A stretch of DNA of 64,000 nt, from the NCBI GenBank assembly GCA_964235485.1, contig CAXSAZ010000006.1, positions 136,362-200,361 of the forward strand, in the 5' to 3' direction. How positions within the stretch are numbered: position 1 is the stretch's first letter; each line of letters starts with the position of its first letter. This stretch comes from CAHJXG01 sp964235485 (GTDB lineage Bacteria > Pseudomonadota > Alphaproteobacteria > Acetobacterales > Acetobacteraceae). The translations under genes and the position numbers were made by a program. Shown piece after piece: positions 34,512-43,005 of the stretch. The notes beneath the pieces were generated by a model. It did not search any database. It saw only the letters and a list, made by a program, of their open reading frames with translations, and had not been told where the DNA came from.

Positions 34512-35344
34512 ATCGCCCCGGCGGGTTGGCGGGCCGTGCAGAAATCCGTGTCGGAGCACACGAACATGCGCCCGCCGCGGTCGTCGGTCACGACTTCATC
34601 AAGGTAGCTGCTCCCGGCACCGCACAGCGCGCAGGCGTGCGGCGCGCGGGTCAGACGGAACGGGTGGTCCTCGAAGTCCAGCGGCTTGACCGCCGTGTAG
34701 GGCGGGATGGCATAGATCCGTTTCTCCCGCCCGGCGCCGAACAGTTGCAGCGCCGCCATGCCGTCCATCTTGGGCGTGTCAAAGGCCGGGATCGGCGAGG
34801 GCGACATCAGGTGGCGCCCGTTCACCATCACCGGGTAGTCGTAGCTGATGGTGACGGCGCCGATCCGGGCGATGTCCTCATACAGCTTCACGTGCATCAG
34901 CCCGTACTCCGCGAGCGCGTGCATCCGCCGGGTCTCCGCGCGGCTCGGTTCCAGCTTGGACAGCGGCTCGGGCTGCGGGACCTGGTACACGATGATCTGA
35001 TCCTCGCGGAGCGGGGTTTCCGGGATGCGGTGCCGGGTCTGGATCACGCTGGCCTCGGTTGTGCGCGTGGTGGTGGAAACGCCGGCGGTGCGGGCGAAGA
35101 AGCGGCGGATGGACACGGCATTGGTGGTGTCGTCGGCGCCCTGGTCGATCACCTTCAGCACGTCCGCGCGGCCCAGGATGCTCGCCGTGACCTGGATGCC
35201 GCCGGTGCCCCATCCATAGGGCAGCGGCATCTCGCGCGAGCCGAACGGCACCTGATGGCCGGGGATGGCGACCGCCTTGAGCAAGGCGCGGCGGATCATG
35301 CGCTTGGTCTGTTCGTCCAGGTAGGCGAAGTTGTAGCCGTTCAT
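34508..35344 (-). CDS. phnJ: alpha-D-ribose 1-methylphosphonate 5-phosphate C-P lyase PhnJ
   Basis: The radical SAM subunit that breaks the carbon-phosphorus bond, releasing the hydrocarbon (methane from methylphosphonate) and the cyclic ribose phosphate. The 278-residue protein keeps the PhnJ-specific cysteine set at the C-terminus: Cys238-x2-Cys241-x21-Cys263 for the iron-sulfur cluster and Cys269 for the thiyl radical. The N-terminus GYNFAYLDEQTKRMIRRA and the YGWGTGGIQ(V/L)T segment are family hallmarks. ATG 35344 overlaps phnI by four bases. All catalytic residues I can check are intact. Confidence 0.96.
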   Translation of the reverse strand: MNGYNFAYLDEQTKRMIRRALLKAVAIPGHQVPFGSREMPLPYGWGTGGIQVTASILGRADVLKVIDQGADDTTNAVSIRRFFARTAGVSTTTRTTEASVIQTRHRIPETPLREDQIIVYQVPQPEPLSKLEPSRAETRRMHALAEYGLMHVKLYEDIARIGAVTISYDYPVMVNGRHLMSPSPIPAFDTPKMDGMAALQLFGAGREKRIYAIPPYTAVKPLDFEDHPFRLTRAPHACALCGAGSSYLDEVVTDDRGGRMFVCSDTDFCTARQPAGAI

Positions 35345-36405
35345 TCGCCTGCCTCCGCACGCAGCCGCCGGATCGTCTCAAGCTCGCTCTGGAAATCGAC
35401 GTAGTGCGGCAGCTTCAGGTGCTCGACGAAGCCCGTCGCCTCGATGTTGTCGCAGTGGGACAGCACGAACTCCACGTCCTGCGCGGGCGCCGTCACGTCC
35501 TCCCCCAACTCCGCCGCCCGCATCGCGCGGTCCACCAGGGCCATGCCCATCGCCTTGCGCTCGCTGTGGCCGAAGCACAGGCCGTAGCCGCGGGTGAACT
35601 GCGGCGGAACCTCTTTGCTGCCGCGGAACTGGTTGACCATCTGGCACTCGGTCACGGTGATGTCGCCGATGTCCAGGGCGAAGCCGAGTTCCGGCACCTC
35701 GACCTCCACCGCAACCTCGCCCACCCGCAACTCGCCGACGAACGGATGTGCGCCGCCGTAGCCGCGCTGGCCGGAATAGCCGAGCGCCAGCAGGAAACCC
35801 TCGTCGCCGCGCGCCAAGGCTTGCAGGCGCACGTCGCGCCCGGCGGGAAAGGCAAGCGGCTCGCGGGTCAGGTCGCCGGGGCGGCCATCGGAAGCCGTTT
35901 CCGGCTCGATCAAGCCCTCCTGGCCCAGCAGGTCCATCACCCCGGGCATCGGCTCGCCCGGCGGGGCGGTTCCGGCCTCCGCCACGGCGCTGCCGGGTTC
36001 GGCCAGGGCGAAATCGAGCAGCCGGTGTGTGTAGTCGTAGGTGGGGCCGAGCACCTGGCCGCCCGGCATGTCCTTGAACACGGCGGACACCCGGCGGCGC
36101 ACCGCCATCGCGCCGGTCTCGACCGGGCGCGTGTCGGCGAAGCGCGGCAGGGTGGTGCGGTAGGCTCGCAGCAGGAACGCCGCCTCGATCAAGTCGCCCT
36201 GCGCCTGCTTGATCGCGAGCGCCGCGAGGCCCGGGTCGTAGCACGCGCCCTCCGCCATCACCCGGTCCACGGCCCGGCCCAACTGCTCGGCGATCTGTGC
36301 CGTCGCGAGTTCCGGGACCGCGGGATCGCCCCGCCGGTCCTCCGCCAGCCAGGCATGGGCGGCGTCGATGGCGCGCTCGCCGCCTTTGACCGCGACGTAG
36401 GCCAC
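35341..36405 (-). CDS. phnI: C-P lyase complex subunit PhnI
   Basis: PhnI is the nucleosidase subunit that, with PhnG, H and L, exchanges the adenine of ATP for the phosphonate to form ribose-1-phosphonate 5-triphosphate. The 354-residue product has the expected length; VAVKGGERAI at the N-terminus, YDYTHRLLDFALAEPG in the middle, and TVTECQMVNQFRGSKEVPPQFTRGYGLCFG split across 255-285 are diagnostic. Overlaps phnJ by four bases and lies four bases after phnH, within one operon. Confidence 0.95.
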   Translation of the reverse strand: MAYVAVKGGERAIDAAHAWLAEDRRGDPAVPELATAQIAEQLGRAVDRVMAEGACYDPGLAALAIKQAQGDLIEAAFLLRAYRTTLPRFADTRPVETGAMAVRRRVSAVFKDMPGGQVLGPTYDYTHRLLDFALAEPGSAVAEAGTAPPGEPMPGVMDLLGQEGLIEPETASDGRPGDLTREPLAFPAGRDVRLQALARGDEGFLLALGYSGQRGYGGAHPFVGELRVGEVAVEVEVPELGFALDIGDITVTECQMVNQFRGSKEVPPQFTRGYGLCFGHSERKAMGMALVDRAMRAAELGEDVTAPAQDVEFVLSHCDNIEATGFVEHLKLPHYVDFQSELETIRRLRAEAGE

Positions 36406-36409
36406 CCGG

Positions 36410-36985
36410 TCAGTCCTCCTCGACCCGCACGCTGCGCGGCAGGGCGCACAGGCGCTCGCCGGCGCACAGCACCAGGTCCACGCCGCACGGATACAGGGCG
36501 TGGTTGGCCGCCCATTGCGCCGCGAAATCGTTGAGCAGGCCCTGCACCCGCAACAGCGCCGGGGCGCGCAGCCCGGGGCCGGACAGGCGGAAAGGCGTCC
36601 CCTGCCCCAGCGCCGGCACTTGCAGGATCAGAGTGGCCGACTCCTCCGGCGCCAGGTCGGTGCCGAGATGCAGGCCCGACAGCGCCGGCATCGACAGGGC
36701 GCAGGCGAACGCCGCTACCCCGATGCTTTCGGCCCGCGGGGCGCCGCAATGGAACGCCGCCCAATCCGCCGCGGACGCTGCCGCCGGGTCCAGCCACAAC
36801 GGCGTGTCGGCATCAACCAGCGTCAGCAGCACCGCCGCCGTCGCCGGGTCGAGCGGCGCCGGGGGACGCAGCCCGGCGCCGGCGGAAACAACCGTGCCGG
36901 GCCGGCTCATGGCGTCCAGCACAGCGCGGAAGCAGGATTGCGCGTCCGCAGCGGGGTCGGCGAAGCCGGGCCGGTCGAGCGTCAT
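36410..36985 (-). CDS. phnH: C-P lyase complex subunit PhnH
   Basis: Structural subunit of the PhnGHIJ core, 191 residues, normal length. The GFADPAADAQSCFRAVLDAMSRPG N-terminus (read across residues 7-30), the LTLVDADTPLWLD stretch at about 53-66, and the YPCGVDLVLCAGERLCALPRS C-terminus (about 165-185) are typical. Overlaps phnG by four bases. PhnH has no catalytic residues of its own but is required for core assembly in the studied systems. Confidence 0.94.
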   Translation of the reverse strand: MTLDRPGFADPAADAQSCFRAVLDAMSRPGTVVSAGAGLRPPAPLDPATAAVLLTLVDADTPLWLDPAAASAADWAAFHCGAPRAESIGVAAFACALSMPALSGLHLGTDLAPEESATLILQVPALGQGTPFRLSGPGLRAPALLRVQGLLNDFAAQWAANHALYPCGVDLVLCAGERLCALPRSVRVEED

Positions 36986-37449
36986 GAGCGCATGGCCGCC
37001 AAGGTGAAGAACTGCACGCGGGTTGCCGCGGCCTTGCCGGCGGCGGCGGCGCGCGCCGCTTGCTGGGCCGCATGGAGCGGGGCAACCACGGCCTGCAGCA
37101 GCCCGTCCTGCCGCGCCGGGTCCTGCAAGGCGGCGTCCAGCGCCGCCGCCAACTCGGCTTGCCGCGGGTCGCGCCCGGCGATCACGGCGTGGCCGATCCG
37201 CCCGGCCTCGTCGCGCACCGTGCAGCGCGTCACCGTCATTTCGCCCAGGTTGAACGCAGTACCCGTGCCGCCAGCCCGGCCCCGCACCATGGCCAGCCCG
37301 ACCTCCGGCCCGCGCAGCCGCGTGTGCGAGGGCAGCGGTTCGGGAAGGTGCGCCTCGACCTCAACCGCTTTGGCCCGGGCGAGCACCGCCATCCAGTGCT
37401 TCCGCCGCCCATCCGTTTCGGCCTTGTCCATGTGCCCGCCGTTAGTCAT
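36982..37449 (-). CDS. phnG: C-P lyase complex subunit PhnG
   Basis: First gene of the leftward operon; a 155-residue core subunit. RKHWMAVLARA near residues 16-26, RGPEVGLAMVRGRAGGTG at about 46-63 and GEMTVTRCTVR at about 69-79 match PhnG. The ATG at 37449 is immediately next to the regulatory palindrome; an internal ATG at 37431 is an equally possible start. It reads divergently from phnF, and the shared 85-base region contains a PhnF-type operator and a TTGACA box, so expression is probably repressed by PhnF when phosphate is sufficient. Confidence 0.94.
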   Translation of the reverse strand: MTNGGHMDKAETDGRRKHWMAVLARAKAVEVEAHLPEPLPSHTRLRGPEVGLAMVRGRAGGTGTAFNLGEMTVTRCTVRDEAGRIGHAVIAGRDPRQAELAAALDAALQDPARQDGLLQAVVAPLHAAQQAARAAAAGKAAATRVQFFTLAAMRS

Positions 37450-37453
37450 CTAT

Positions 37454-37492
37454 ACGTCTAGACAAGTAGGGCCAGCACGCGGTAGCTGTCAA
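37454..37492. promoter_or_regulatory. phnG promoter and candidate PhnF operator
   Basis: On the minus strand a perfect TTGACA (37492-37487) is followed 18 bases later by a weak -10 (TACTTG, 37468-37463). Just after it lies GTCTAGAC (37456-37463), a perfect 8-base palindrome in the context TTGTCTAGACGT. The PhnF operator described in mycobacteria is TGGTATAGACCA, so seven of the eight central positions agree. A repressor bound here would block transcription start of phnG. Confidence 0.5.
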
Positions 37493-37534
37493 CCGATGTG
37501 CCCCGGCCCCGCCCCGCTCCATGATGAAGTTGCG

Positions 37535-38284
37535 ATGACACCGCGGGCAGACCGCCCGGCGTCGGGCAGCGGCGTCGCTCAATGGCGGCAGATCGCGGAC
37601 ACGTTGCGGGCCGACATCGCCGGCGGCGCCCTGGAACCCGGCGCTCAGTTGCCCAACGAAACACGCCTGGCCGCCCGCTTCGGCGTCAACCGCCATACGG
37701 TCCGCCGCGCATTGGAGGAACTGTCCCGCGAGGGCGCGGTCCGGATCGAGCAAGGGCGCGGCAGCTTCGTGGCGGAGGACGTGCTGGATTACGTCGTAGG
37801 CCGCCGCACCCGCTTCTCCGAATGGGTGCGGCGGCACAACCGGGAACCGTCCGGCCGCGTGCTGGCGCTGCGCGAGATGCCGGCGCCGCCCGCCGTCGCG
37901 GACGGGCTGGGCATCCGAAACGGCGAGCCGGTCGTGCTGCTGGAGCGCGTGGGCCTGGCGGACGGGCGGCCGGTGAGCCTGGCGAGCCATCACTTCCCCG
38001 CCTCCCGCCTGCCCGGCATGGAGGACGCCTTGCGCCGGGAAAGCAGCATCACCGCGGCGCTGGCCCGCGTGGGCGTGGCCGACTACCTGCGCCAATCCAC
38101 CCGCGTTTCGGCCCGGCTGCCCCTGGCATCCGAGGCGACGGCCCTGGCGATGGCGCGCGGGCTGCCGCTGCTGGTGTGCGAGAACGTCAACGTGGACCGC
38201 GCCGGCCGCGTCATCGAGTTCGGCATCGCCCGCTACCCGACCCCGCGCGTCCAGATCGTGTTTGAACCGGAGGAGCCGGCATGA
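37535..38284 (+). CDS. phnF: GntR-family regulator PhnF
   Basis: A 249-residue transcription factor: N-terminal winged helix (QLPNETRLAARFGVNRHTVRRAL, about residues 38-60, cut here for length), then a UTRA/HutC effector domain with PVVLLERVGLADGRPVSLA (about 131-149). These are the PhnF/HutC subfamily features, and its place divergent from phnG with phnM following supports the name. It probably represses the phn operons from the palindrome upstream. The longer frame starting at 36500 is shadow of phnG and phnH. The stop overlaps phnM's ATG (ATGA). Confidence 0.92.
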   Translation: MTPRADRPASGSGVAQWRQIADTLRADIAGGALEPGAQLPNETRLAARFGVNRHTVRRALEELSREGAVRIEQGRGSFVAEDVLDYVVGRRTRFSEWVRRHNREPSGRVLALREMPAPPAVADGLGIRNGEPVVLLERVGLADGRPVSLASHHFPASRLPGMEDALRRESSITAALARVGVADYLRQSTRVSARLPLASEATALAMARGLPLLVCENVNVDRAGRVIEFGIARYPTPRVQIVFEPEEPA

Positions 38285-39417
38285 GCCTGAGCATCACCGG
38301 CGGCGATTGCCTGCTGCCCCACGGGTTCGCGCCCGCCGACCTGCGGATCGCCGACGGCCTGATCGCGCCGCCCGGCCCGGCGTCCCGCCGCCTGGACGCA
38401 AGCGGCCTCCTGGTGCTGCCCGGCATCGTGGACCTGCACGGCGATGCGTTCGAGCGGCAGATCCAGCCGCGCCCCGGTGTCGGCTTCCCCCTCCCGCTCG
38501 CCCTCGCCGACACGGAAGCGCAGTTGCTCGCCAACGGCATCACCACCGCGTATCACGGCGTCACCTTGTCCTGGGAACCCGGGCTGCGCGGCGCGGAGAC
38601 CTGGATCGCCCTGCTCGACGCCTTGGACGCTGCCCGGCCCCATAGCCGGTGCGACATGCGCGTGCATCTGCGGTGGGAAGCGTTCAACATCGACGCGCTC
38701 GGCCTGGCGCTGGACGCGATCGGCGCCGGGCGGGTGCATCTGCTGGCGTTCAACGACCACACGCCCGCCATCCTGCGCAAGCTGGACGACCCGGCGGCGC
38801 TGGCGAAGTACAGCGAACGCGCGGGCGTGCCGGCGGCGGCGTTCCGCGCCCTGGCCGAGCGCGCCGCCTCGCGCCGGGCCGAGGTAGCGCCGGCGCAGGC
38901 GCAGGTGGCCGCCGCCGCCCGCGCGGCCGGGCTGCCGATGGCGAGCCATGACGACGACAGCACCGCCACGCGCGACGGCTTCCGCCGGCACGGCGCCCGG
39001 CTGTGCGAATTCCCGATGTCGGACGCCGTTGCCCAGGCCGCCGCGGCGGCGGGGGATTGGGTGGCGATGGCCGGCCCGAACGTCGTCCGCGGCGGGTCGC
39101 ATATGGGCTGGGGCTCGGCGGCGCGCATGGCGGAGGCGCGGGTCTGCCGCATCCTGACCAGCGATTACTACTACCCGGCGCTGCGGCAGGCGCCGTTCCT
39201 GCTGGCCGCCCGGGGCGTGCTGGACCTGCGGGATGCCTGGGCGCTGGTGTCGGCCAACCCGGCTGCTGCCGCCGGGCTGACGGACCGGGGGAGCCTGGGC
39301 GAAGGCAAGCGCGCCGACATCGTGCTTATGTCGAAGGGAGACAGCCCGCGCGTGGTGGCCACCCTCGCGCAGGGCCGCCTCGCCAGCACGGCCGAGGGGA
39401 TCGACCGGCTGTCGTGA
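38281..39417 (+). CDS. phnM: alpha-D-ribose 1-methylphosphonate 5-triphosphate diphosphatase PhnM
   Basis: A metal-dependent amidohydrolase-fold diphosphatase that removes pyrophosphate from the ribose-phosphonate triphosphate before PhnJ acts. The 378-residue protein has PGIVDLHGDAFER at about 44-56 (the HxD-type metal site), SHDDDS at about 223-228, and GPNVVRGGSHMGW at about 262-274. Overlaps phnF (ATGA) and is overlapped at its end by paaX (TGATG). The usual downstream partners phnN, phnP and the phnCDE importer are not in this window. Confidence 0.95.
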   Translation: MSLSITGGDCLLPHGFAPADLRIADGLIAPPGPASRRLDASGLLVLPGIVDLHGDAFERQIQPRPGVGFPLPLALADTEAQLLANGITTAYHGVTLSWEPGLRGAETWIALLDALDAARPHSRCDMRVHLRWEAFNIDALGLALDAIGAGRVHLLAFNDHTPAILRKLDDPAALAKYSERAGVPAAAFRALAERAASRRAEVAPAQAQVAAAARAAGLPMASHDDDSTATRDGFRRHGARLCEFPMSDAVAQAAAAAGDWVAMAGPNVVRGGSHMGWGSAARMAEARVCRILTSDYYYPALRQAPFLLAARGVLDLRDAWALVSANPAAAAGLTDRGSLGEGKRADIVLMSKGDSPRVVATLAQGRLASTAEGIDRLS

Positions 39418-40310
39418 TGCCGCCCTCGCCGCTCGCGCCGGTGCTGGAGCACCTGCGGACCAGGCCCTCCCGAACCTGGTCCATCGTGGTGACGGTGTTT
39501 GGCGACGCCGTGGTGCCGCGCGGCGGGTCCATCGGGATCGCGTGCCTGCTGGACATCTTCGCCGCCATGGGCATCGGCGGCGGGGTCGTCCGCACCGCGA
39601 TGTCGCGCTTGGCGGCCGACGATTGGCTGCAAGGCAGCCGTGTCGGCCGGAGCAGCTTCTACCGGCTGACCCGCAAGGGCCTGGCGAGCTTCACGGCGGC
39701 GGCGGAACGGGTTTACGGCGGGCCGGTCCCTCCATGGGATGGCCGGTTCCACCTTCTCCTGTCCGACGCCGGGGCCAAGGACGACGCCGCGCACGCCACG
39801 CTGCAAGAGGCGGGCTTCGGCACCGCCGAGCCTGGCCTATGGGTCGCCCCGACTACAAGGCCCGTGCCGACCGAGGCGGCGTCCCTGATCCGGATCGAGG
39901 GCTGCATGGACCTCCGCACGGCCCAGCGCCTGGCCCGGCGGGTTTGGACCCTGGCGGACACCGCGGCGGCCTACGGGCGGTTCTTGCAGGCGTTCCGGCC
40001 GCTGGGGGATTGGGTCGGCGAGGACGGGCGGCTGTCCGACCTCGATGCGCTGGTTGCCCGCATCCTGCTGGTCCACGAGTATCGCCGCGTGGTCCTCCGC
40101 GATCCCCTGCTGCCGCCGCCGCTGCTGCCGGACGGGTGGCCCGGCGTGCCGGCCCGGCAGCTTTGCGCCGCCATTTACCCGGCCCTGCTGCCGGGCGCCG
40201 AGCGTTGGCTAAGCCAAAACGGCCGGAACGAGGACGGCCCCCTGCCCCCGGCCATGGGCCTGCAACGCCGGTTCGCCGAGCCGGACGGGCAAGCGCCTGC
40301 GGCAGAGTAG
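39417..40310 (+). CDS. paaX: PaaX-family phenylacetate repressor
   Basis: A 297-residue PaaX regulator, which in known systems represses paa genes and is released by phenylacetyl-CoA. The N-terminal helix-turn-helix segment (SRTWSIVVTVFGDAVVPRGG at about 18-37; RTAMSRLAADDWL near 61-73) and the C-terminal helical domain match the family. The ATG lies in the phnM stop (TGATG), an unusual coupling of the two pathways. The frame opens earlier inside phnM but that part is shadow. It is followed after 68 bases by paaA; the gap is AT-rich. Confidence 0.92.
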   Translation: MPPSPLAPVLEHLRTRPSRTWSIVVTVFGDAVVPRGGSIGIACLLDIFAAMGIGGGVVRTAMSRLAADDWLQGSRVGRSSFYRLTRKGLASFTAAAERVYGGPVPPWDGRFHLLLSDAGAKDDAAHATLQEAGFGTAEPGLWVAPTTRPVPTEAASLIRIEGCMDLRTAQRLARRVWTLADTAAAYGRFLQAFRPLGDWVGEDGRLSDLDALVARILLVHEYRRVVLRDPLLPPPLLPDGWPGVPARQLCAAIYPALLPGAERWLSQNGRNEDGPLPPAMGLQRRFAEPDGQAPAAE

Positions 40311-40378
40311 ATATTACAGAATTTTCTTGATATCCGAGTTTTCGTATCGCATCTCAGGGATAAGCAACGGAGGCCGCC
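40311..40378 (+). promoter_or_regulatory. paaA leader, candidate paa promoter/operator region
   Basis: This 68-base gap is much richer in A+T than its surroundings (ATATTACAGAATTTTCTTGA). A TTGATA is at 40327-40332, but I see no convincing -10 at normal spacing. GGAGG five bases before the paaA ATG is a strong ribosome binding site. A PaaX operator would be expected here; I cannot define it. Confidence 0.35.
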
Positions 40379-41392
40379 ATGTACACGCAAGGCTTGTCCA
40401 ACCCTGACGCCTCTGCGAAAGCCGTGGAGGATGCCGGGCTGGCGGCGCGCTTCCAGGAACGGGTTGACGCGGAGGAGCGGATCGAGGCGAACGACTGGAT
40501 GCCGGACGCCTACCGCCGGACGCTCACCCGGCAGATTTCCCAGCACGCCCATTCCGAGATCATCGGCATGTTGCCGGAAGGCAACTGGGTCACGCGCGCG
40601 CCCACGCTGCGGCGCAAGGCCACCCTGCTCGCCAAGGTGCAGGACGAGGCCGGGCACGGCCTGTATCTGTATGCCGCCGCCGAAACGCTCGGCCGGAGCC
40701 GCGAGGAGATGTTCGACGACCTGCTTGGGGGCAAGGCCAAGTACTCGTCCATCTTCAACTACCCCACGCTGACCTGGGCCGACATGGGCGCCATCGGCTG
40801 GCTGGTGGACGGCGCGGCCATTATGAACCAGATCCCGCTGTGCCGTTGCTCCTACGGTCCCTACGCCCGGGCGATGATCCGCGTGTGCAAGGAGGAGTCC
40901 TTCCACCAGCGCCAGGGCTACGAGATCATGGTCGCGCTGTGCCGGGGCACGCCCGAGCAGAAGGCGATGGCGCAGGACGCGCTGAACCGCTGGTATTGGC
41001 CCTGCCTGATGATGTTCGGCCCGCCGGACGGCGACAGCACCCACAGCGACCAGTCCACGCGCTGGAAGATCAAGCGGTTCTCCAATGACGAGCTGCGGCA
41101 GAAGTTCCTGGACGCGCTGGTGCCGCAAACCGGGTTCCTGGGCCTGACCCTGCCCGACCCCGGCCTGCGCTTCGCGCCGGGCGAGGGCGACGCGGTGAAG
41201 GACGGGATGCGCGGGCATTGGCGACACGGCCCGATCAACTGGGACGAGTTCCGGCAGGTGCTGGCCGGCAACGGCCCGTGCAACCGCGAGCGCATCGCCG
41301 CGCGGCGGCGCGCCCACAAGGAAGGCGCCTGGGTGCGTGAGGCGGCAGCGGCCTTTGCGGCGAAGCAGGCCAAGCAGAAGCTGGCGGCCTAG
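40379..41392 (+). CDS. paaA: 1,2-phenylacetyl-CoA epoxidase catalytic subunit PaaA
   Basis: The di-iron oxygenase subunit that epoxidises the ring of phenylacetyl-CoA. In 337 residues the helical bundle carries the carboxylate/His ligands, including DEAGHG near 87-92 and KEESFHQRQGY near 171-181 (the two E-x2-H motifs). HAHSEIIGMLPEGNWV at about 55-70 is typical. It begins with ATG 40379 after CGGAGGCCGCC. First gene of paaABCDE; works with PaaC as the structural partner and PaaE as reductase. Confidence 0.96.
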   Translation: MYTQGLSNPDASAKAVEDAGLAARFQERVDAEERIEANDWMPDAYRRTLTRQISQHAHSEIIGMLPEGNWVTRAPTLRRKATLLAKVQDEAGHGLYLYAAAETLGRSREEMFDDLLGGKAKYSSIFNYPTLTWADMGAIGWLVDGAAIMNQIPLCRCSYGPYARAMIRVCKEESFHQRQGYEIMVALCRGTPEQKAMAQDALNRWYWPCLMMFGPPDGDSTHSDQSTRWKIKRFSNDELRQKFLDALVPQTGFLGLTLPDPGLRFAPGEGDAVKDGMRGHWRHGPINWDEFRQVLAGNGPCNRERIAARRRAHKEGAWVREAAAAFAAKQAKQKLAA

Positions 41393-41423
41393 CGCGCCGC
41401 ACGCAAAGGGAGGAAACGACGCG

Positions 41424-41720
41424 ATGTCCGACGTGAAGACGCCCAACACCCCGTTGTGGGAGGTGTTCATCCGCAGCCGGAACGGCCTGGCCCACAAGCA
41501 CGTCGGCTCCTTGCACGCCGCTGACGCGACCATGGCGTTGCAGGCGGCGCGCGACCTTTACACGCGCCGGGGCGAGGGCTTGTCGCTCTGGGTCGTGCCG
41601 TCCAACGCCATCACCGCGTCCGACCCGGCGGACAAGGGCATGATGTTCGAGCCGACAGTCTCCAAGCCCTACCGCCACCCGACCTTTTACGACGTGCCGG
41701 ACGAGGTCGGCCATATGTGA
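41424..41720 (+). CDS. paaB: 1,2-phenylacetyl-CoA epoxidase subunit PaaB
   Basis: A 98-residue subunit needed for epoxidase assembly or electron transfer. TPLWEVFIRSRNGLAHKHVG (about residues 9-28), the SLHAADATMALQAARDLYTRR stretch, and a tail with SKPYRHPTFY are family hallmarks. The start at 41424 follows GGGAGGAAACG; a longer frame to 41337 overlaps paaA and is not used. The stop overlaps a GTG upstream of paaC. Confidence 0.94.
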   Translation: MSDVKTPNTPLWEVFIRSRNGLAHKHVGSLHAADATMALQAARDLYTRRGEGLSLWVVPSNAITASDPADKGMMFEPTVSKPYRHPTFYDVPDEVGHM

Positions 41721-41734
41721 GCGGGGGCTTCCCG

Positions 41735-42511
41735 ATGGCCACCACATCCATACAGGTCAACGAGACCCCGCTTGTGCTGTACTTGCTGCGCCGGGCCGAT
41801 GACGCGCTGATCCTCGGCCACCGCTTGTCGGAGTGGATCGGCCACGGCCCGATCCTTGAGGAGGAGATGGCGCTCGGCAACATCGGCCTCGACCTGATCG
41901 GGCAGGCGCGGTCGCTCTACGCCTATGCAGCCGGGGCGGAGGCCGCGGGCAACGACGAGGACAAGTTCGCGTATCTCCGGGACGCGCCGCAATACCGCAA
42001 TTTGCTGCTGACGGAGCAGCCGAACGGCGACTTCGGGCAGACCATGGTGCGGCAACTGTTCTACTCCGCCTTTGCCGACCTGTACTGGCGCGCGATGACG
42101 GGGAGCAGTGACGCCACCCTCGCCGCGGTCGCCGCGAAGTCGGAAAAGGAAAGCGCCTACCACCTCCGCCATTCGTCCGAATGGGTGATCCGCCTCGGCG
42201 ACGGCACGGAGGAAAGCCACGTCCGGGTGCAGGAGTCGGTGGACCTGCTTTGGCCCTACACGGGCGAGATGTTCGAGTGCGACGCCGCCGAGCGCACCCT
42301 TGTGGACGGCGGCACGGTCATCGACCCGGCCACGCTCCGGGACGCCTGGGACGGTACGATCAGTGCCGTGCTGTCCCGCGCCACGCTGACCCTGCCCAAG
42401 AACCAATGGATGCAGGGCGGCGGACGGGCCGGGCGGCACAGCGAGCACCTTGGCCACCTGCTCAGCACCATGCAGCACGTCCAGCGCACCTATCCCGGAG
42501 CCGCGTGGTGA
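41735..42511 (+). CDS. paaC: 1,2-phenylacetyl-CoA epoxidase subunit PaaC
   Basis: Structural partner of PaaA, 258 residues, a ferritin-like helical bundle that lacks a full di-iron site in known members. LYLLRRADDALILGHRLSEW at about 14-33 and KEAYHLRHSSEW-like KESAYHLRHSSEWVIRLGDG at about 136-155 match the family. ATG 41735 is preferred over GTG 41717, which overlaps the paaB stop, because a G-rich Shine-Dalgarno precedes it. The end overlaps paaD (GTGA). Confidence 0.93.
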   Translation: MATTSIQVNETPLVLYLLRRADDALILGHRLSEWIGHGPILEEEMALGNIGLDLIGQARSLYAYAAGAEAAGNDEDKFAYLRDAPQYRNLLLTEQPNGDFGQTMVRQLFYSAFADLYWRAMTGSSDATLAAVAAKSEKESAYHLRHSSEWVIRLGDGTEESHVRVQESVDLLWPYTGEMFECDAAERTLVDGGTVIDPATLRDAWDGTISAVLSRATLTLPKNQWMQGGGRAGRHSEHLGHLLSTMQHVQRTYPGAAW

Positions 42512-43005
42512 CGCCAGCGGAGGCCGAGGCGCTGCGCTTGCGGGCGCTGCACGCGGTCGAGGTCGTGTGCGATCCGGAGATCCCGGTGTTGACCATCGCC
42601 GACCTCGGCGTGTTGCGCGCCGTCGCTGTCAGAGACGGGCGGGTGGAGGTGGTGATCACGCCCACCTACTCCGGCTGCCCGGCCATGTTCACCATCCAGT
42701 TCGAGATCGAGATGGCGCTGGACCGCGCGGGCATCGGGGGCGGGCAGGTGCGGACCGTGCTATCCCCGGCCTGGACGACCGATTGGATGACGGAGGACGG
42801 GCGGCGCAAGCTGCGCCAGTACGGCGTGTCCCCGCCGAAGCCGGGCGGCGGGCGGCGCGAACTGTTCGGCGTGGAGGAGGTCGAGTGCCCCCAATGCGCC
42901 TCCGTCAACACGCGCGTGCTGTCGGAGTTCGGCTCGACCTCCTGCAAGGCATTGTGGCGCTGCGAGGACTGCCGCGAGCCGTTCGACTACTTCAAGTGCC
43001 ATTGA
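42508..43005 (+). CDS. paaD: phenylacetate-CoA epoxidase accessory protein PaaD
   Basis: A 165-residue protein with an N-terminal MIP18/SufT-type domain (DPEIPVLTIADLGVLRAV at about 22-39; TPTYSGCPAM at about 52-61) and a C-terminal zinc-ribbon-like part with four cysteines in two pairs (CPQCAS, CEDCREPF). PaaD is thought to help load or maintain iron-sulfur or di-iron centres of the epoxidase. GTG start overlapping paaC by four bases; the stop overlaps paaE's TTG. Confidence 0.92.
   Translation: MTPAEAEALRLRALHAVEVVCDPEIPVLTIADLGVLRAVAVRDGRVEVVITPTYSGCPAMFTIQFEIEMALDRAGIGGGQVRTVLSPAWTTDWMTEDGRRKLRQYGVSPPKPGGGRRELFGVEEVECPQCASVNTRVLSEFGSTSCKALWRCEDCREPFDYFKCH

Noticed and set aside
36500..37534. 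N-terminal extension of PhnF to 594 residues
   Set aside because: The extra part is antisense to phnG and phnH and has no motif; the GntR fold begins after ATG 37535.
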